DNA of 64,000 nt, taken from the NCBI RefSeq assembly GCF_001399455.2, contig NZ_LLEI02000090.1, positions 1 through 64,000 on the forward strand, written 5' to 3'. Shown one piece after another: positions 52,192 to 60,584 of the stretch (within the stretch, counting starts at the first letter, position 1; every line of letters starts with the position of its first letter). The notes beneath the pieces were generated by a model. It was not told the origin of the DNA and searched no databases. It saw only the letters and a program-made list of their open reading frames with translations. Position numbers and translations under genes: made by a program. This DNA comes from Vibrio bivalvicida. Its GTDB lineage: Bacteria; Pseudomonadota; Gammaproteobacteria; Enterobacterales; Vibrionaceae.

Positions 52192-52505
52192 GGCAGGTTG
52201 ATGATGACTTCTTTGTCTGAATCAGGGCGTTTCATCTCTAGATCTTTCTTAGCCACAGCTTGCACACGGCTATGCTCGGCCAATGCTGTTTCTTCGATAA
52301 GTAAGTTACGCCATTCATTGTCCAATCGTTCACGCTCAACAAGTGCCTGGTCTTTTTCGGTAATTGCCTGACGTGTGTGATGAGTAATAAAAACCACTCC
52401 CATCGCGCTACTAAAAATCAGTACCAGTAGAATTAGCGGTACTCGGCCAATACTTAAAAGGTCGAGTGCAATCACCTTGGCAAGATTTGGAGCAGACTTA
52501 CTCAT
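52188..52505 (-). CDS. ftsL: Cell division protein FtsL
   Basis: 105-residue bitopic divisome protein: one membrane helix near residues 18-38 (VPLILLVLIFSSAMGVVFI) followed by a periplasmic coiled coil (AITEKDQALVERERLDNEWR). It pairs with FtsB and FtsQ. Starts four bases after rsmH ends and overlaps ftsI. Confidence 0.95.
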   Translation of the reverse strand: MSKSAPNLAKVIALDLLSIGRVPLILLVLIFSSAMGVVFITHHTRQAITEKDQALVERERLDNEWRNLLIEETALAEHSRVQAVAKKDLEMKRPDSDKEVIINLP

Positions 52506-52509
52506 AGGG

Positions 52510-53460
52510 TTATAGTTTTTCTGCTAAGCGAAGCACAGAGCTGCGTGAGCGAGCATTTTCTTCGACTTCTTGTTTAGAAGGCTTGATCGCTTTACCAACA
52601 GGCTTAAGGTTGGCACTGCCTAGCGCTTTAATTTGATCTTCCGTCATTGGAATGCCATGAGGAACCTCTGGTCCTTTGCTCTCTTTACGAATAAAGCGCT
52701 TCACCATTCGGTCTTCTAAGGAGTGAAAGCTGATCACAGATAAACGGCCTTGAGGAGCCAAAATACTAGCAGCCCCTTTTAGCGCCGTGTCGATCTCTTC
52801 TAGTTCACTATTGATGTAAATACGAAACGCTTGGAAAGCACGCGTAGCTGGATGCTTTTTCTCTTTAAAACTCTTTGGCGCTGCCTCAGAGATCAATTTT
52901 GCCAGTTGGCCAGTGCGTGTTAGAGGTTCGTTATCTTCGTTTTCACGGTAAGCTACTATCGCTTTAGCGATACGACGGGCATGTTTATCCTCACCAAACT
53001 CTCGAATAACCCAAGTAATATCGTCTAGGTCTGCTTCCATTAGCCATTGAGAGACTGGAATACCTGACGTGGGGTCCATGCGCATATCAAGTGGGCCATC
53101 TTTCATAAAACTAAAGCCGCGTTCTGCATCATCCAACTGTGGAGAAGAGACTCCAAGATCGAGTAAAACACCGTCAACCTTACCGATAAGATCGTAGTCA
53201 GCGGCATATTCAGCCATGCCTGAAAAAGGTCCATGGATGATAGTAAAACGTGGGTCGTCAATTTTACTTGCCTCAGCGATAGCTTGAGGGTCACGGTCAA
53301 TACTATATAGGCGACCATTTTCACCGAGCTTTGACAGAATTGTACGGCTGTGACCACCGCGACCGAATGTACCATCAATGTATATACCGTCGGGTTTAAT
53401 CGCTAAACCCTCGATCGATTCATGAAGAAGTACAGATATGTGTTTAAAGGATTCGGTCAT
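52510..53460 (-). CDS. rsmH: 16S rRNA m4C1402 methyltransferase RsmH
   Basis: SAM-dependent N4-methylation of C1402 in the ribosomal P site. I start at the ATG of MTESFKHISVLLHESI (316 residues), matching family N termini; an eight-codon extension is discarded. Motifs: YIDGTFGRGGHSR for SAM binding, VDGVLLDLGVSSPQLD, and HPATRAFQAFRIYIN. It opens the dcw cluster here: no mraZ lies between it and rnpB. RsmI, the partner for the 2'-O-methylation of C1402, is encoded 800 bp away. Confidence 0.96.
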   Translation of the reverse strand: MTESFKHISVLLHESIEGLAIKPDGIYIDGTFGRGGHSRTILSKLGENGRLYSIDRDPQAIAEASKIDDPRFTIIHGPFSGMAEYAADYDLIGKVDGVLLDLGVSSPQLDDAERGFSFMKDGPLDMRMDPTSGIPVSQWLMEADLDDITWVIREFGEDKHARRIAKAIVAYRENEDNEPLTRTGQLAKLISEAAPKSFKEKKHPATRAFQAFRIYINSELEEIDTALKGAASILAPQGRLSVISFHSLEDRMVKRFIRKESKGPEVPHGIPMTEDQIKALGSANLKPVGKAIKPSKQEVEENARSRSSVLRLAEKL

Positions 53461-53602
53461 AATTATCTCATGTGGCTGACGCATTGACGAATTCAGACTC
53501 TCCAGTGTACTGATTTAATGGCTTATCGCCACCACTAGCGAGTGAGAACACGTGATTTTGCGCTAAGTTTAATGGTTCGAAAATAAATTTGGTCAATAAA
53601 AA

Positions 53603-53636
53603 GCAAAAAACCCATCATAACAAAGTTACGATGGGT
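53603..53636 (-). terminator. rnpB terminator
   Basis: CCCATCATAAC / GTTACGATGGG stem, with one mismatch, followed on the minus strand by T6 and a further T-rich stretch. It lies just 3' of the rnpB mature end. Confidence 0.9.
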
Positions 53637-53643
53637 CTCGAAT

Positions 53644-54076
<433 letters not shown>

Positions 54077-54082
54077 GGGCGG

Positions 54083-54111
54083 ATTGTATAGAGTTCAGAG
54101 AGAAGTGTCTA
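54083..54111 (-). promoter_or_regulatory. rnpB sigma-70 promoter
   Basis: On the minus strand -35 TAGACA (54106-54111), a 17-bp spacer and -10 TACAAT (54083-54088). The start predicted from it, near 54076, coincides with the 5' strand of helix P1. Confidence 0.8.
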
Positions 54112-54149
54112 GCGAGATCACATAATTGCTGAAAATGAACGGTTAAGCG

Positions 54150-54298
54150 GTTAAGGAATAGTCAGAACGCTGCGCTATGGAGAGCATGTTCGGGCTTCAC
54201 CCTGCGAGAATCTGAAACAGACTTCGTCCTTCGAGAGTTGAGAAGTAGATTTTAGAGCCAAGAATACATCTTCTCGATTCTCGACTCTAATTTCTCGA
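54150..54298. repeat. Degenerate TCTCGA / GAGAAT-type repeats
   Basis: The stretch between the rnpB promoter and rsmI contains scattered short related pieces (TGCGAGAATC, CTTCGTCCTTCGAGAG, TTCTCGATTCTCGACTC, TTTCTCGATT). They resemble in content the array and mini-palindromes at the left end of the window. No gene is present. Confidence 0.45.
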
Positions 54299-54301
54299 TT
54301 G

Positions 54302-55165
54302 TTAGTCCAAATTCTCTAAACCCCACTTATAGAGTGCATTCTTTTTCAGGTTGTAGATTTCCGCCGCCATCGCTGCTGCTTTCTTTAATGGCAGCTCTTT
54401 GGTCAAAATAGTCACTGTACGCTTGACCTCTTCTGGAATAGAGTCATCTTCTGATGAGCGGTAGCCATGGATCAGCAGCGCCATTTCACCACGCTGCTGG
54501 TTAGAGTCCGACTTGACCCATTCAACCAGTTCACCTAGTGGCATACCCTGGATGGTTTCGAAGGTTTTAGTCAGCTCCCGAGCTAATACCACTTCTCTGT
54601 CTGGGCCCAAGATTTCAAGCATATCGTCAAGAGAGTCTAAGATGCGGTGCGGTGATTCATAAAACACACAAGTACGCTCAACTTTGGCAATTTCTAAGAA
54701 TTTGTCTTTGCGCCCTTTACTCTTAGCTGGAAGGAACCCCTCGAAGCTAAAGCGATCAGATGGCAAACCTGACGCACTGAGTGCAGTAATAACCGCACAA
54801 GCGCCAGGAAGTGGGACAACTTTGACTCCCGCCTGACGACATTGCGTCACAAGATGGTAACCTGGATCACTAATTAATGGGGTACCAGCATCAGAAACTA
54901 ACGCAATTGAGTGCCCAGCCAGTAATTTATCGACTAACACTTGCGCTTTTTGCTGTTCGTTATGATCATGAAGAGCAAAAGTTTTAGTTTGGATACTGAA
55001 GTGAGACAATAACTTACCAGTGTGGCGCGTATCTTCAGCAGCCACGAGGTCAACATTGGATAAAACTTCGATCGCTCGTTGAGTAATATCACCTAAATTG
55101 CCAATTGGCGTAGGCACGATATAGAGAGTTGGAACCTCAGTTGGTAAGGTTTTGTTATCTGTCAT
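54302..55165 (-). CDS. rsmI: 16S rRNA 2'-O-methyltransferase RsmI
   Basis: SAM-dependent methylation of the C1402 ribose in 16S rRNA. 287 residues, tetrapyrrole-methylase fold: YIVPTPIGNLGDITQRA, AAEDTRHTGKLL, SDAGTPLISDPGY and GFLPAKSKGRK are all present. Divergent from lpoA, the common gammaproteobacterial arrangement. Confidence 0.97.
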   Translation of the reverse strand: MTDNKTLPTEVPTLYIVPTPIGNLGDITQRAIEVLSNVDLVAAEDTRHTGKLLSHFSIQTKTFALHDHNEQQKAQVLVDKLLAGHSIALVSDAGTPLISDPGYHLVTQCRQAGVKVVPLPGACAVITALSASGLPSDRFSFEGFLPAKSKGRKDKFLEIAKVERTCVFYESPHRILDSLDDMLEILGPDREVVLARELTKTFETIQGMPLGELVEWVKSDSNQQRGEMALLIHGYRSSEDDSIPEEVKRTVTILTKELPLKKAAAMAAEIYNLKKNALYKWGLENLD

Positions 55166-55227
55166 TTGTTTACCATCACTTCAACGATTAATATAGACAC
55201 AATCTTATACGGAATTAAAAAGAACTC

Positions 55228-57042
55228 ATGGCCATGAATAACCACAAGCGTCTAAGTGTAACACGCTTACTGACTCCTGTAGCACTTGCTGTCACATTGG
55301 CAGCGTGTTCTTCTGCTCCTAAGACGCCGCGAAGTGTCGATATTACCTTAGATCCCAACCAGTCAGTGCAAACTTACTTGATGCGAGCTGACAGCAGTCA
55401 AGGCAGCTTGCAAAATGATTGGTTGATCATGGCATTAAAAGCATCCATTGATACAGGTGACACGGCTCAGTCAGAGCTTCTTATCAAACGCCTAGCTCGT
55501 CAGTCACTAAATGAAATGCAGCAAGCTGAGTGGCAACTTGCACGAGCGGAACTGCTCATTTCTCGTGATAACCACGCAGAAGCACTGCAGATCCTAAACT
55601 TCAAACCGTCGTGGCAACTAGGTGAAGACCAGTGGCTTAACTATCACCAATTGCGCGCTTCCCTATTTACTAAGCAAGGTGACTTCTACAATGCGACTCG
55701 AGAACTCTCTTTAAGCAGCCGTTACCTAGCCGAAAGTGAACAAGCCTTTGTTGCACAGGGGATCTGGAACAACCTAAATCAGTACTCGGCGCAGCAATTA
55801 GAAACGTTGAAGCAGCAAGAAACTGATCCTGTGGTATCTGGTTGGCTAGAACTAACTGGCTTAACTAAGACTCTAGCAAGCAACCTTCCACAACTTAAAG
55901 CCGGGCTTGAACAATGGCTAACAGATAACTCAAATCACCCAGGGGCTATCTATACCCCACAATCGGTGACAGATATTCTCGCTCTAGAAATTACCAAGCC
56001 AGTCAATACCGCACTATTGCTGCCACTTTCTGGTAAATTTGCTAAACAGGCTCAGCTCATTCGTGATGGCTTTATTCTCGAAATGATGAACGATAGCGAG
56101 CGAGATGAAAGTGCCACGCTAACCGTCATCGATACCAATGCAGCTTCGCTAGAAGAGCTTGAATCGGTATTGGTCGAAAAGCAGATTGACTCTGTTGTCG
56201 GGCCACTGTTAAAAAGTAACATAGAGAAACTTCAGCAAGCTCAAGCTAACTTTGTAAATCCGCTGCCAACGCTGGCTCTAAACATCCCAGATGAGATCCA
56301 AGCTGGTAACAGCACTTGCTACTTAGCACTATCTCCAGAGCAAGAGGTGGCCCAAGCGGCAAAACATTTGGCACAGCAAGGTTACCAATACCCTCTGATA
56401 CTTGCACCTCAAGGGCGTCTCGGCTCTCGAGTAGTTGAAGCATTTGACAAAGAATGGCAAAAACACAGCGATACCAAAGTTGCAATCAATCTGTTTGGCG
56501 ACAAACGCCAGCTTCAACGCGATATTAACAAAGTATTCGGCCTACAAGGCAGCCAGCAACATATCGCGCAGATGGATTCGTTACTCGATATACCGTTAGA
56601 AAGCCAACCACGTAGCCGCCGTGATATTGATGCAGTTTACATTGTGGCAAACGGCTCTGAACTTACGCTCATCAAACCGTTTATTGAAGTCGCGATAAAC
56701 CCAGATACAACGCCACCAAAACTATACTCGAATTCGCGAAGTAATAGTGGTCGCCAGCAATATGAAGATCTATCGGGCGTAATATACAGCGATATACCGC
56801 TACTAATTCAACCAGATGCGGCCTTAAAAGCCCAAATGGAACAATTGTGGCCCAAAGACTCTAATGCAGAAAAACGTCTGCAAGCTCTGGGGATGGACGC
56901 TTACCGCTTGATGGAACATCTGCCACAGATGAAAGTGGTCCACGACTATACCATTAGCGGCAGTACCGGAGTGCTAAGCATCAATGATGACTGTATAGTA
57001 CAACGTGAGATTAGTTGGGCGGAGCATAGTGCTAATCAATAA
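55228..57042 (+). CDS. lpoA: Outer-membrane lipoprotein activator of PBP1A
   Basis: Periplasm-facing outer-membrane lipoprotein that stimulates PBP1A. 604 residues: signal peptide with lipobox VTLAACSS (lipidated Cys near residue 27), an N-terminal helical TPR-like domain, and a C-terminal periplasmic-binding-protein-like domain starting near NTALLLPLSGKFAKQAQLIRDG. Divergent from rsmI. The end overlaps the yraN start, and the genes yraN, diaA and dolP follow. Start may be the first ATG or the one two codons later. Confidence 0.93.
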   Translation: MAMNNHKRLSVTRLLTPVALAVTLAACSSAPKTPRSVDITLDPNQSVQTYLMRADSSQGSLQNDWLIMALKASIDTGDTAQSELLIKRLARQSLNEMQQAEWQLARAELLISRDNHAEALQILNFKPSWQLGEDQWLNYHQLRASLFTKQGDFYNATRELSLSSRYLAESEQAFVAQGIWNNLNQYSAQQLETLKQQETDPVVSGWLELTGLTKTLASNLPQLKAGLEQWLTDNSNHPGAIYTPQSVTDILALEITKPVNTALLLPLSGKFAKQAQLIRDGFILEMMNDSERDESATLTVIDTNAASLEELESVLVEKQIDSVVGPLLKSNIEKLQQAQANFVNPLPTLALNIPDEIQAGNSTCYLALSPEQEVAQAAKHLAQQGYQYPLILAPQGRLGSRVVEAFDKEWQKHSDTKVAINLFGDKRQLQRDINKVFGLQGSQQHIAQMDSLLDIPLESQPRSRRDIDAVYIVANGSELTLIKPFIEVAINPDTTPPKLYSNSRSNSGRQQYEDLSGVIYSDIPLLIQPDAALKAQMEQLWPKDSNAEKRLQALGMDAYRLMEHLPQMKVVHDYTISGSTGVLSINDDCIVQREISWAEHSANQ

Positions 57043-57394
57043 ACGAGCACAAGGGCAACATTATGAAGTTGCAGCTGAAAAGTATCTTATCAGTTGCGGC
57101 TTGTCGCCAATTGAGAGAAACTTCCTAGTTAAAGGAGGCGAACTCGACCTGATTATGAAAGATGGCGAGACGATTGTTTTCGTTGAAGTTCGCTATCGTA
57201 AAAGCCAAGCTTATGGGCATGCTGCGGAAACCGTCACTACGAGCAAAATGAGAAAGCTCATCAAAGCAGCAACACTGTGGCTGAGCAAGAATGGCTTATC
57301 TGTATATTCAACTGATTTCCGCTTTGACTTAGTGGCAATGCACCAACAAGGTCAACAAATCGAGTGGATCAAAAACGCAATTACTCAAGGATAA
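57029..57394 (+). CDS. yraN: UPF0102 family protein YraN
   Basis: 121-residue protein with a nuclease-like (Holliday-resolvase-type) fold: GQHYEVAAEKYLISCGL, NFLVKGGELDLIMKDGETIVFVEVRYRK with the E...D...ExK-like acidic/basic arrangement. Function is not established. I start at the GTG of (V)LINKRAQGQ, which fits the family N terminus and overlaps lpoA by 14 bp; a longer GTG start at 57005 is possible. Confidence 0.85.
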   Translation: MLINKRAQGQHYEVAAEKYLISCGLSPIERNFLVKGGELDLIMKDGETIVFVEVRYRKSQAYGHAAETVTTSKMRKLIKAATLWLSKNGLSVYSTDFRFDLVAMHQQGQQIEWIKNAITQG

Positions 57395-57397
57395 TCG

Positions 57398-57988
57398 ATG
57401 CTAGATAGCATTAAAGACAGCTTTACAGAAAGTATTCAAATTCAAATCGCGGCAGCCGAAGCGTTGCCAGACGCTATTACCCATGCCGCTCAAGCCATGG
57501 TAGCTAGCCTACTCAATGGCAACAAGATCCTTTGCTGCGGAAATGGAGGCTCTTCTTCAAACGCGCAACAGTTTGTTTCCTGTCTTTTAAATCGTTTTGA
57601 GACTGAGCGACCTAGTCTACCCGCCATGGCTCTTACCGCTGATAATACCACGCTAACTGCGGTGGCTAACGACTACCACTATGAAGAGATTTTCTCCAAA
57701 CAAGTTCGCGCCTTTGGCCAAACTGGCGATATCCTACTTGCAATCTCAACCAGTGGTAACAGCAAAAACATCATCAAGGCGATGGAAGCCGCAGTAACGC
57801 GAGACATGACCATCATCGCACTGACTGGTAAGGACGGTGGCGAGATGGCAGGTTTACTTGGCGAAAATGACGTTGAGATCCGTATCCCCTCTCACAGAAC
57901 GGCGCGAATTCATGAAGTTCACATGGTGACTATGCACTGCTTGTGCGATCTTATCGACCAAGTATTGTTTCCCGCTCACGAAGAGTAA
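57398..57988 (+). CDS. diaA: DnaA initiator-associating protein DiaA
   Basis: 196-residue SIS-domain protein that binds DnaA and promotes timely initiation at oriC in E. coli; related to GmhA. The phosphosugar-binding-type loops KILCCGNGGSSSNAQQF and LLAISTSGNSKNI and the RIHEVHMVTMHCLCDLID end are seen. Three bp after yraN and four bp before the dolP-like gene, so co-transcribed. Confidence 0.93.
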   Translation: MLDSIKDSFTESIQIQIAAAEALPDAITHAAQAMVASLLNGNKILCCGNGGSSSNAQQFVSCLLNRFETERPSLPAMALTADNTTLTAVANDYHYEEIFSKQVRAFGQTGDILLAISTSGNSKNIIKAMEAAVTRDMTIIALTGKDGGEMAGLLGENDVEIRIPSHRTARIHEVHMVTMHCLCDLIDQVLFPAHEE

Positions 57989-57991
57989 GTT

Positions 57992-58558
57992 ATGAAAATA
58001 TTTAAAGGCTTATTGCTGTCCTTATTTGCCCTGAGCATGACAGGGTGTGCCGGCTTATTTGTTGCGGGTGCCGCAACCACCGCGAGTATTGTCATTGATC
58101 CCAGAACCACTCAAGAGATATGGGACGACAACAACATCGAGTTCGAGGTTGCAGGGATTGGTAACAAGACCCCGTTCAGAGGTAATGCACGCGTAACCGC
58201 AAGCTCATACAATGGAACGGTTGTTTTGATGGGCCAAGCGAATACCGAGCAGCTAAAACGTGAGATTGAGAGCCGAACCCGTGATATTAAAGGTGTGGAA
58301 CACATCCATAACCAACTACGAATTAAACCACCCTTATCTGTTGGCGCAATCAGTCATGATAGTTGGATCACGACTAAGGTCAAATCAGCCTTGATTGCCA
58401 ATTCAGAGTTGAGCGGTACAAAAATTAAAGTGATCACTGAAAATAAAGAAGTATTCTTACTCGGCTACGTTTCTGAGGAGCATGCAAAAATTGCAACTGA
58501 TGTTGCGCGTAATGTTTCCGATGTAAAACAGGTAGTAAGGGCTTTCTACCAAGAGTAA
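57992..58558 (+). CDS. dolP: BON-domain outer-membrane lipoprotein DolP (YraP)
   Basis: 188-residue lipoprotein: signal peptide LLLSLFALSMTGCAG with the lipidated Cys at about residue 19, followed by two BON domains (about 45-112 and 120-188; second with SWITTKVKSALIAN). In E. coli it maintains outer-membrane integrity. Last gene of the lpoA-yraN-diaA-dolP set, with a terminator after it. Confidence 0.93.
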   Translation: MKIFKGLLLSLFALSMTGCAGLFVAGAATTASIVIDPRTTQEIWDDNNIEFEVAGIGNKTPFRGNARVTASSYNGTVVLMGQANTEQLKREIESRTRDIKGVEHIHNQLRIKPPLSVGAISHDSWITTKVKSALIANSELSGTKIKVITENKEVFLLGYVSEEHAKIATDVARNVSDVKQVVRAFYQE

Positions 58559-58582
58559 TCGTTAGTGATAATCTCTAAATAC

Positions 58583-58609
58583 AAAAAGCAGCGCTAGGCG
58601 CTGCTTTTT
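58583..58609. terminator. Bidirectional terminator between dolP and sspB
   Basis: AAAAAGCAGCGC / GCGCTGCTTTTT perfect stem with a two-base TA linker at the loop, symmetric A and T tracts. It serves both convergent genes. Confidence 0.92.
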
Positions 58610-58610
58610 A

Positions 58611-59102
58611 TTATTTGACGACTCTCAGGCTTGGTCTGCCTTTAGGCCTAGGTGGTTCGTCTCCAGCAACGTCTGACTCAACGGTTTCTTGCTCCGTTTC
58701 TGTTGCTACTGATAGTGGCTGAAGGTCATCAATGACCTCATCAATACCTTGTTCTTCCTCATACTCAGCCATATAAGCCTCTTCAGGCTCAAACATGGTA
58801 CCTGCGCCGTTTTCACGTGCGTAGATAGCCTGTACTGCATATAGAGGCACAATGATCGACTGAGGACGACCACTAAAGCGCGCATTAAACGTAATCGCTT
58901 CGTTACCTAACTCTAAATTACCCACTGCTCGTGGAGCAATATTAAGGATAATTTGGCCGTCTTGAACAAACTCCAGAGGCACTCGAACACCAGGTAGTTC
59001 TGCTGCCACAACCAAATGTGGAGTTAAATCGTTATCCACCAGCCAATCATAAAATGCACGAAGCATGTATGGTCGGCGAGGTGTCATGTTTGCAATATCC
59101 AT
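58611..59102 (-). CDS. sspB: ClpXP adaptor SspB
   Basis: 163-residue adaptor that delivers ssrA-tagged proteins to ClpXP. N-terminal dimeric substrate-binding domain (RRPYMLRAFYDWLVDNDLTPHLVV, GRPQSIIVPLYAVQAIYARENG), an acidic flexible linker, and the C-terminal ClpX-binding tail GRPSLRVVK. It follows sspA by 11 bp. Confidence 0.96.
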   Translation of the reverse strand: MDIANMTPRRPYMLRAFYDWLVDNDLTPHLVVAAELPGVRVPLEFVQDGQIILNIAPRAVGNLELGNEAITFNARFSGRPQSIIVPLYAVQAIYARENGAGTMFEPEEAYMAEYEEEQGIDEVIDDLQPLSVATETEQETVESDVAGDEPPRPKGRPSLRVVK

Positions 59103-59113
59103 CTTCTCGCCGA

Positions 59114-59749
59114 TTAACGAGTTAGACGCATTTCACGTTCAGCTTCAGTTAGAGAAGCTAGGAATGAATCACGTTCAAATACGCGGTTCATGTAAACTTT
59201 CAGCTCTTTAGAACCAGGGCCTACAAGCTCAATACCAAGTTGAGGTAAACGCCATAACAACGGTGCTAAGTAGCAGTCAATTAGGCTGAACTCTTCACTC
59301 ATAAAGTATTCGTACTCAGCAAATACTGGACCTAGAGTCAGAAGGTCGTTACGTAGTTTATTACGTGCAGCTTCTGCTTCTTCAGCGTTGCCTTTTACCA
59401 CTTTCTCGGCAAGCGTGTACCAGTTTTTCTCAATACGGTAGATCATTAGACGGCTGTTACCACGAGCTACTGGGTAAACAGGCATCAATGGGGGATGAGG
59501 AAAACGCTCATCTAGGTATTCCATAATGATCTTTGAATCGTAAAGCGCTAGTTCACGGTCTACTAACGTTGGTACTGTCTTGTATGGATTAAGTTCAATA
59601 AGCTCCGTCGGTAGATTTGCTTCATCGACAAGTTCTACTTCAACACTTACACCTTTCTCTGCTAGAACAATACGTACCTGATGGCTATACATATCAGATG
59701 CACTTGAAAATAGAGTCATCACAGAACGTTTATTGGCAGCTACAGCCAT
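59114..59749 (-). CDS. sspA: Stringent starvation protein A
   Basis: GST-fold protein that binds RNA polymerase and aids stationary-phase and acid tolerance. I start at the ATG of MAVAANKRSVMTLFSS (211 residues; E. coli 212), eight bases after GGAGGG; a 15-codon extension is discarded. Motifs: HQVRIVLAEKGVSVE, LNPYKTVPTLVDRELALYDSKIIMEYLDERFPHPP. Operon sspA-sspB. Confidence 0.96.
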   Translation of the reverse strand: MAVAANKRSVMTLFSSASDMYSHQVRIVLAEKGVSVEVELVDEANLPTELIELNPYKTVPTLVDRELALYDSKIIMEYLDERFPHPPLMPVYPVARGNSRLMIYRIEKNWYTLAEKVVKGNAEEAEAARNKLRNDLLTLGPVFAEYEYFMSEEFSLIDCYLAPLLWRLPQLGIELVGPGSKELKVYMNRVFERDSFLASLTEAEREMRLTR

Positions 59750-59780
59750 GGAGCCCTCCAGCACACTTACAAATATAAAA

Positions 59781-59806
59781 ACAATGGAGGCCAAGCCTCC
59801 ATTGTT
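59781..59806 (-). terminator. Terminator of the petABC operon
   Basis: ACAATGGAGGC / GCCTCCATTGT perfect stem with a CAA-centred loop, followed on the minus strand by TTTTTATATTT. It lies 41 bp after petC and 32 bp before sspA, so the sspA promoter must overlap this short stretch or sspA relies on readthrough. Confidence 0.8.
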
Positions 59807-59846
59807 AAGTTCAAAAATTGGGAATTAGCACAGTATGATAGCACAA

Positions 59847-60584
59847 TTAGTGCACATCACGCCAATACTCTTTCTTAAGTAACACAACCACGATAGTGAA
59901 GATCACTAGGAAGCCCATCACCCACCAGCCAAGAGCGTGACGCTCAAGTTTTACTGGGTCACCAGAGTATTCCAAGAAGTTGACCAAATCGCGAACAGCG
60001 TCATCATATTCTTCACTGTTCAGCTCACCTGTACCATCGGCCTCAACACCAACAACTTTTGTCACTTCTTTACCATCTACGACATGAGTTTCAAAAACTG
60101 GCTTAGGAATACCTTGCAGCTCTTCTAATACATGCGGCATGCCAACACTTGGGAATACAATGTTGTTCACACCAAACGGACGGCTTGGATCTTCGTAAAA
60201 CGAACGTAGGTAGGTGTATAACCAATCCGTGCCACGAACACGAGCAACTAATGTTAGATCTGGTGGTGGAGCACCGAACCATTTCGCTGCAGACTTCTCA
60301 GGAATCGAATTTTCCATCAAGTCACCGACTTTAGCTTCAGGATCAAAGATTAAATTATCTTTCAACAGCTCAACCGGGATACCGATATCACGAGCAACAC
60401 GCTCGTAGCGCTGATACTGGGCTGAGTGACAACCGAAACAGTAGTTCATAAACAGTTTCGCACCATTTTGCAGTGACGCTTGGTCACTCAGATCATTGTT
60501 CGCCTTATCAAGTGGTACGTTCGCGCCCGCTGCCATCGCCAATGAAGGCAGCATTGCAAATAAAATTACAATCCATTTTTTCAT
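59847..60584 (-). CDS. petC: Cytochrome c1 of the bc1 complex
   Basis: Haem c subunit of ubiquinol-cytochrome c oxidoreductase, passing electrons to soluble cytochrome c. 245 residues: an N-terminal signal peptide (WIVILFAMLPSLAMAAG), haem-binding CFGCH, and a C-terminal membrane anchor (LGWWVMGFLVIFTIVVVLL). Overlaps petB by four bases. Confidence 0.97.
   Translation of the reverse strand: MKKWIVILFAMLPSLAMAAGANVPLDKANNDLSDQASLQNGAKLFMNYCFGCHSAQYQRYERVARDIGIPVELLKDNLIFDPEAKVGDLMENSIPEKSAAKWFGAPPPDLTLVARVRGTDWLYTYLRSFYEDPSRPFGVNNIVFPSVGMPHVLEELQGIPKPVFETHVVDGKEVTKVVGVEADGTGELNSEEYDDAVRDLVNFLEYSGDPVKLERHALGWWVMGFLVIFTIVVVLLKKEYWRDVH

Noticed and set aside
59781..59806. Hairpin as an operator of sspA
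   Set aside because: The stem plus T-tract on the minus strand right after petC is fully explained as the petABC terminator.
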